Of a DNA stretch of 64,000 bases, positions 60,270 through 64,000 are shown in pieces (within the stretch, counting starts at the first letter, position 1; the number at the start of each line of letters is the position of its first letter). The notes beneath the pieces are model-generated. The model made no database searches. It had not been told where the DNA came from and saw only the letters and a program-made list of their open reading frames with translations. Source of the stretch: Prevotellaceae bacterium UBA1746. GTDB taxonomy: Bacteria; Bacteroidota; Bacteroidia; Bacteroidales; Bacteroidaceae. The stretch covers positions 31,632 to 95,631 of the forward strand of contig DCHS01000038.1 of assembly GCA_002314875.1 (NCBI GenBank), written 5' to 3'. A program made the translations under genes and the position numbers.

Positions 60270-63200
60270 TTAGAATGATAGATTTATACCACCGGTAAAT
60301 GTACGCATCTGAGAGTAGGTCGTACCGTAAATCCAACCCGTCGTAGAGGTACGCGGATTGAGTCCCTGACGCTTGCTCCAGAAGTAGATGTTGTCAGCCG
60401 TGGCGTTGAGGCGTAGGCTTGAAATCTTCATCTTCTTTACAATATGTGCAGGTAGTGTGTAACCGAGGTTTATATTTTGGAGGGACAACCATGAACCATC
60501 AATGAGCCAGCGGCTGCTGACCTGACCGAGATCCGTATCACCGAATTGCCAACGAGGGATGTCGGTATCACGATTCGTTTCTGTCCATGCGTTCAAGACA
60601 TCTTTATGGATAGCATTACCTGTGTGACTGCCGTAGGTTCCAGACATCAGAGTATTGTATTCCGAGTCATAAACCTTTCCGCCAACAGAATAACTGCATT
60701 GCACACCGAAGTCGAAATTCTTCCAACGAAGGTTTGTACCAAAACCGCCGTAGAATTTGGCCTGTGCTGTTCCGCAGTTGTAATAGTCAGCCTCAGAATA
60801 ACTCTTCGTTGTCACTTTCTGACCATTGTCGTCCGTCTTGTACCAAAGAGAAACACCAGTGTTAGGATCAACGCCGGCATATTCGGGAATGTACCAGTTG
60901 TACATTGGCAGACCTTCTCCAACGAAATAGTAACCAGAGGTATAACCGATATGACCTTCAAGTTCTGCACGACGATTGTCTTGTGCCAAACGGGTTACGG
61001 CGTTCTTGTACTGTGTCAGGTTCAAGTTGAGCGTCCATGTAAGGTCATTTGTTTTGATAACGTCACCTGCAAGTTCGACTTCGACACCGAGGTTGCGCAT
61101 ATCACCCACATTTGCATACTTCTGACGTGCTCCATAGGAAAGGGGAAGCTTCACTGAATAGAGCATGTCCGTTGTCTTGCGAAGGAAAAATTCCACACTA
61201 CCACGCAGACGGTTGCTGAATAGTTCAAACTCAGCACCGGCGTTCACATTTGTGTTGGTTTCCCAGGTGATATCTTCGTTACCCATAGTGGAGAGGGTGA
61301 GCGAAGTACTTCCGTTGAAATTGTTAATGTTATAGGTGTTGGTGTAAAGGAAATCGTTGATGTCATCATTTCCCTGCTGGCCGACACTCGCTTTGAGTTT
61401 CAACATATTCAACCAGCCCTTGGTGTCGTTCATGAATGATTCGTTAGAAACAATCCATGCACCACCTAAACTGTAGAAATTACCCCACTGATGGCCTTTT
61501 GCAAAACGGCTGGAACCATCGCGGCGGTAACTGAGGTTGAAATAGTATTTGCTTGCGTAGTCATACATGCCACGGAAGAAATAGCCCTCCGTGTTGTAAT
61601 CCATGGCATAGGAACCGTTGCCATCAACAGTAATGGCACCGCTGAGTTCCTGGTTACCCCAATAAGAGAACATTTTTGTACGACTACCGCCGGTATATTC
61701 GTAGCGGTATTTATAACTTTCGTGACCAAGGAGCAATGTCATATTATGCTTGCCCCAACGACGAATGTAGTTAATGAGCTGCTGGAAATTCAGCGAGAAA
61801 TTGCGATAGTGGTAAACACTGGTATAACCGCCAGGATAGGAGCTCTTTCCCCAACCGTAGAAAGGCTGAGAAGCATAGATGCTGCGGTATTCGTGGTCGG
61901 TAACGCTACCATTAATGGTAATCTTCAGACCTTCGATGGGAGTGATGTCCATGAAACCGTTCGTTGAGAACATGTTGTTGTTGGAATCCCATGTGGAAAG
62001 GTAGAGGTCAGCTACAGAGTTTTCGGTGCTCAAGAAAGGACGAACAATGCCAAAACCTTCGGTGTTCGTACCATAATCATAAACAGTACCGTTGGAATCG
62101 TGCTTGATGTTACCTTCTGCGTCACGAACGTAAAGAGGGTAGATGGGAGCCGTTTCAGAAACAAAATTGAAGACATTGTTTCCGCCGCTCTGGCTCTCGT
62201 TAGCATAGTTGGACTCTGTATGAGAATAAGAAGCGTTTGCGCCTACTTTGAGGTAGCTGCGGACTTGATAGTCAGCCTTCAATCGTGCGCTGTAACGATC
62301 AAAATTCGTGTTGCTGATGATACCGTCGTTATTGAGATATCCCAGCGAAACATAGAAGTTGAAACCTTCTTTTTGTCCCTGGATATTGACGTTGTATTCC
62401 TGACGAAGAGAGGTCTTGTATGTTTCATCTATCCAGTTGTCGGGGTAGATGGTGTAGTATTCTCCGTTGAAATAAACGCGATTGCCGAGAGTGGCATTAG
62501 GGTTAAGTTTTCCGTTGTCACCAATGAGCGTTTCGCCTTCGGGAACTGTATAGCAGATATAACCGAGACCACCTGTGCTGCTGCTTCCCCCAAGGGCGTT
62601 CACAGCAGTCATGTGAGCGTTATAAGAGTTGTAGCCCTGCGCGAGATAATAATTGCGAAGAGCTGCATATTGGGTTTCGTAATACTGACCGGGATTGGTG
62701 ATGTTGTCATACAGCTGGTTGCCACGACTGTTGGAAGACCATTTGGCATCAAAACTTACAACGCTGCTGCCAGCTTTGGCTTTCTTCGTCGTAATCATAA
62801 TGACACCGTTAGCACCACGAGCTCCGTAAAGAGCATTGGACGCTGCGTCTTTCAGAACGGTCATACTTTCCACATCCTGAGGATTGATGTTGTTCCAACC
62901 GCCGTCATAGGGAACGCCATCGACGATGATGAGCGGGTCATTTCCGGCATTGATACTGCTGATACCGCGAATACGAAGGGTAGGGGAGGAGTCGGGAGAA
63001 CCGGAAGTGTTGGTCATCTGAAGACCGGCTACCTGACCTTCAAGGGCAGAGACAACATTCGTCACAGCACTCTTTGCAATGGTTTCAGAACCAACGACTG
63101 CTGCAGAGCCTGTAAAGGAGGACTTCTTTTGTTCACCGAAGGCAACAACCATTACCTCTCCGAGTGAATTATCATCGGAGAGTACGATTTCCATGCCTTG

Positions 63201-63458
63201 GGAAGCTTTAAGCTCCTTGGTCTGCATGCCGACGTAAGAGATGATGAGCGTTTGTCCGGGCTTTGTTTCCAGATTGAAATTTCCCTGGTCATCGCTGACT
63301 GTGCTCTTGTTTGTTCCCTTCACGCGAATGTACGCGCCAGCGAGAGGTTCGCCGTCGTTGTACTTTACCTTACCACCGAGATTGCTGTTCTGGGCGCTCA
63401 AGGGGAGCGATGCCGCAGCAAAAGTCATGGCAAGGATGGATTTGTAGAGGGTGTTCAT
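60270..63458 (-). CDS. susC: SusC/RagA-family TonB-linked outer-membrane transporter
   Basis: 1062 residues with signal peptide MNTLYKSILAMTFAAASLPLSAQ. Carboxypeptidase-regulatory-like domain at about 27-95 ('GGKVKYNDGEPLAGAYIRVK', 'YVGMQTKEL'). Plug at about 105-225: 'GEVMVVAFGEQKKSSFTGSA', 'TNVVSALEGQVAGLQMTNTS', the SusC signature 'LRIRGISSINAGNDPLIIVD' then GVPYDGG, and 'DAASNALYGARGANGVIMIT'. The 22-strand barrel follows and ends 'GGINLSF'. It imports an oligomer with SusD by TonB energy. No glycoside hydrolase, sulfatase, sigma/anti-sigma or hybrid two-component gene is nearby, so the substrate cannot be told; peptide uptake of the RagAB type is possible. Confidence 0.96.
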   Translation of the reverse strand: MNTLYKSILAMTFAAASLPLSAQNSNLGGKVKYNDGEPLAGAYIRVKGTNKSTVSDDQGNFNLETKPGQTLIISYVGMQTKELKASQGMEIVLSDDNSLGEVMVVAFGEQKKSSFTGSAAVVGSETIAKSAVTNVVSALEGQVAGLQMTNTSGSPDSSPTLRIRGISSINAGNDPLIIVDGVPYDGGWNNINPQDVESMTVLKDAASNALYGARGANGVIMITTKKAKAGSSVVSFDAKWSSNSRGNQLYDNITNPGQYYETQYAALRNYYLAQGYNSYNAHMTAVNALGGSSSTGGLGYICYTVPEGETLIGDNGKLNPNATLGNRVYFNGEYYTIYPDNWIDETYKTSLRQEYNVNIQGQKEGFNFYVSLGYLNNDGIISNTNFDRYSARLKADYQVRSYLKVGANASYSHTESNYANESQSGGNNVFNFVSETAPIYPLYVRDAEGNIKHDSNGTVYDYGTNTEGFGIVRPFLSTENSVADLYLSTWDSNNNMFSTNGFMDITPIEGLKITINGSVTDHEYRSIYASQPFYGWGKSSYPGGYTSVYHYRNFSLNFQQLINYIRRWGKHNMTLLLGHESYKYRYEYTGGSRTKMFSYWGNQELSGAITVDGNGSYAMDYNTEGYFFRGMYDYASKYYFNLSYRRDGSSRFAKGHQWGNFYSLGGAWIVSNESFMNDTKGWLNMLKLKASVGQQGNDDINDFLYTNTYNINNFNGSTSLTLSTMGNEDITWETNTNVNAGAEFELFSNRLRGSVEFFLRKTTDMLYSVKLPLSYGARQKYANVGDMRNLGVEVELAGDVIKTNDLTWTLNLNLTQYKNAVTRLAQDNRRAELEGHIGYTSGYYFVGEGLPMYNWYIPEYAGVDPNTGVSLWYKTDDNGQKVTTKSYSEADYYNCGTAQAKFYGGFGTNLRWKNFDFGVQCSYSVGGKVYDSEYNTLMSGTYGSHTGNAIHKDVLNAWTETNRDTDIPRWQFGDTDLGQVSSRWLIDGSWLSLQNINLGYTLPAHIVKKMKISSLRLNATADNIYFWSKRQGLNPRTSTTGWIYGTTYSQMRTFTGGINLSF

Positions 63459-63550
63459 AAGGATTGTTATTGATGGTAGTAGTGAGAGGCTAATTAATAA
63501 GACATGTGTGTCGTATGAGATTAACGCTCATTGTGATTTGTAAACGCGTG

Positions 63551-63558
63551 CAAATGTA
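63551..63558 (-). promoter_or_regulatory. -7 element of susC operon
   Basis: On the minus strand TACATTTG fits TAnnTTTG, giving a leader of about 85 nt. The -33 position shows only a poor TTTA. Confidence 0.6.
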
Positions 63559-63755
63559 CGACATTTTTTGAAATATAAAGTATATTTTTACATAAAAATA
63601 TCAATTTATTCTGCGATTTTCGTAATTCCCATGTCATTTGAAGTTTTTTTACCCTCATCGTCACGAATAAAACTGAAGGCAGATAGAAAAAAACAAACAG
63701 GTCTGGATGTCATTTGAATTCTACAAAATTCAATATATGTCATTGTGCAGAAATG

Positions 63756-63839
63756 ATTCGTCCGCGGACGACAGAATATTCGCCCTACGACGAACATACA
63801 TTCGTCCGCGGACGAATATACATTCGCCCTACGACGAAT
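63756..63839. repeat. Four 18-bp inverted repeats phased at 22 bp
   Basis: Elements start at 63756, 63778, 63800 and 63822, each exactly 22 bp apart with 4-bp spacers. Odd elements are ATTCGTCCGCGGACGAAT (perfect at 63800, last bases altered at 63756); even elements are ATTCGCCCTACGACGAAT (exact at 63822, one end base changed at 63778). All keep ATTCG...CGA(AT) ends. This is the only notable structure in the 470-bp gap 63459-63928 besides the susC promoter, a repeated ATGTCATTTG word and the terminator at 63862. Confidence 0.9.
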
Positions 63840-63861
63840 TTGCTTTCTCCCTTTTAAAACA

Positions 63862-63897
63862 ACAAGAAAGGGCAGCTCCACTAAAGGAACTGCCCTT
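63862..63897 (-). terminator. Intrinsic terminator of the right-edge gene
   Basis: Stem AAGGGCAG-TCC/GGA-CTGCCCTT (63868-63897, one mismatch) has a short loop. On the minus strand it is followed by a TTCTTGTTGTTTT tract, 31 bp beyond the stop at 63929. Confidence 0.8.
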
Positions 63898-63928
63898 GTA
63901 TTTTAGCATCTAATGTGCTTAAGAATAA

Positions 63929-64000
63929 TTAGCCGAGGTGACCATTAGAACCGAGTACGTTCACAATCTTGTGGATGTACATCTTCTTCATGTTGTCGCG
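63929..64000 (-). CDS. 3' end of an unidentified gene, cut by window edge
   Basis: On the minus strand the last 24 codons of a frame end in TAA at 63929. The visible peptide is RDNMKKMYIHKIVNVLGSNG then HLG. Codon use is like the neighbouring housekeeping genes, and a terminator follows, which supports a real gene. The fragment is too short to name. Confidence 0.6.
   Translation of the reverse strand, partial: RDNMKKMYIHKIVNVLGSNGHLG

Noticed and set aside
63756..63839. Possible CRISPR array
   Set aside because: Repeats are palindromes of two alternating types and the gaps are only 4 bp, so there are no spacers.
63606..63881. Minus-strand frame of 91 codons
   Set aside because: It spans the terminator of the right-edge gene and the 22-bp palindrome array, has no promoter and an unconvincing composition.

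Overview
The window looks like a chromosomal segment of a Prevotella-type member of the Bacteroidales. The evidence is a SusC/SusD pair, many secreted proteins ending in short 'YDLNGRR...GIYIVNGKK' tails typical of type IX secretion (T9SS) cargo, -33/-7 promoters of the form TTTG-N19-21-TAnnTTTG, near absence of Shine-Dalgarno sequences, and AT-rich TATAAACC-type intergenic repeats. No phage, insertion sequence, CRISPR array or rRNA operon is visible. One tRNA (Pro, CGG) is present.

Region 1 (1-7101, + strand) is a tandem array of five related secreted proteins. The first is cut by the window edge and the second is a short form lacking the third domain. Their function is unknown. Region 2 (7175-24417) continues with secreted proteins: a PPC-like repeat protein, an Omp28-like protein that has lost its CxxC, a 1045-aa FN3/adhesin-like protein followed by a true CGWC Omp28-like protein, and a four-gene minus-strand operon containing an M6 metalloprotease. 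At least a dozen probable T9SS cargo proteins lie in the first 24.4 kb.

Region 3 (24657-50714) is mostly housekeeping: glycerate kinase, FolC, an M1 aminopeptidase (probable TTG start), an ECF sigma factor, an M28 peptidase, a DUF3108 protein, a 49-codon mini-ORF, PurT, an SPFH-less prohibitin-tail protein, a secreted A-B-A-A-B repeat protein, an S9 peptidase, Rpe, an NrnA-like DHH phosphoesterase, a stand-alone AICAR transformylase, a possible DNA-binding protein with an RNA polymerase alpha-CTD-like segment, an OadA/PycB-type carboxyltransferase without the biotin lysine, and an operon DUF4250-VanZ-DUF3822-rsmD-RecD-like helicase-DUF1573.

Region 4 (50861-54750) holds tRNA-Pro, a membrane-bound LytTR regulator, an outer-membrane beta-barrel protein it probably controls, and a GNAT acetyltransferase. 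Region 5 (55023-63458, minus) is a six-gene SusC/SusD uptake operon with two surface lipoproteins and two small secreted proteins but no glycoside hydrolase. Upstream of it, at 63756-63839, lies an unusual array of four 18-bp inverted repeats phased at exactly 22 bp. The right edge cuts the 3' end of another minus-strand gene.

The candidates I would check first are the phased palindrome array, the five-gene secreted family with its repeat-supplied stop codon, the alpha-CTD-like protein, the biotin-less carboxyltransferase and the LytTR-proximal 21-bp direct repeats. All assignments come from reading the sequence and remembered family features; no database search was run.
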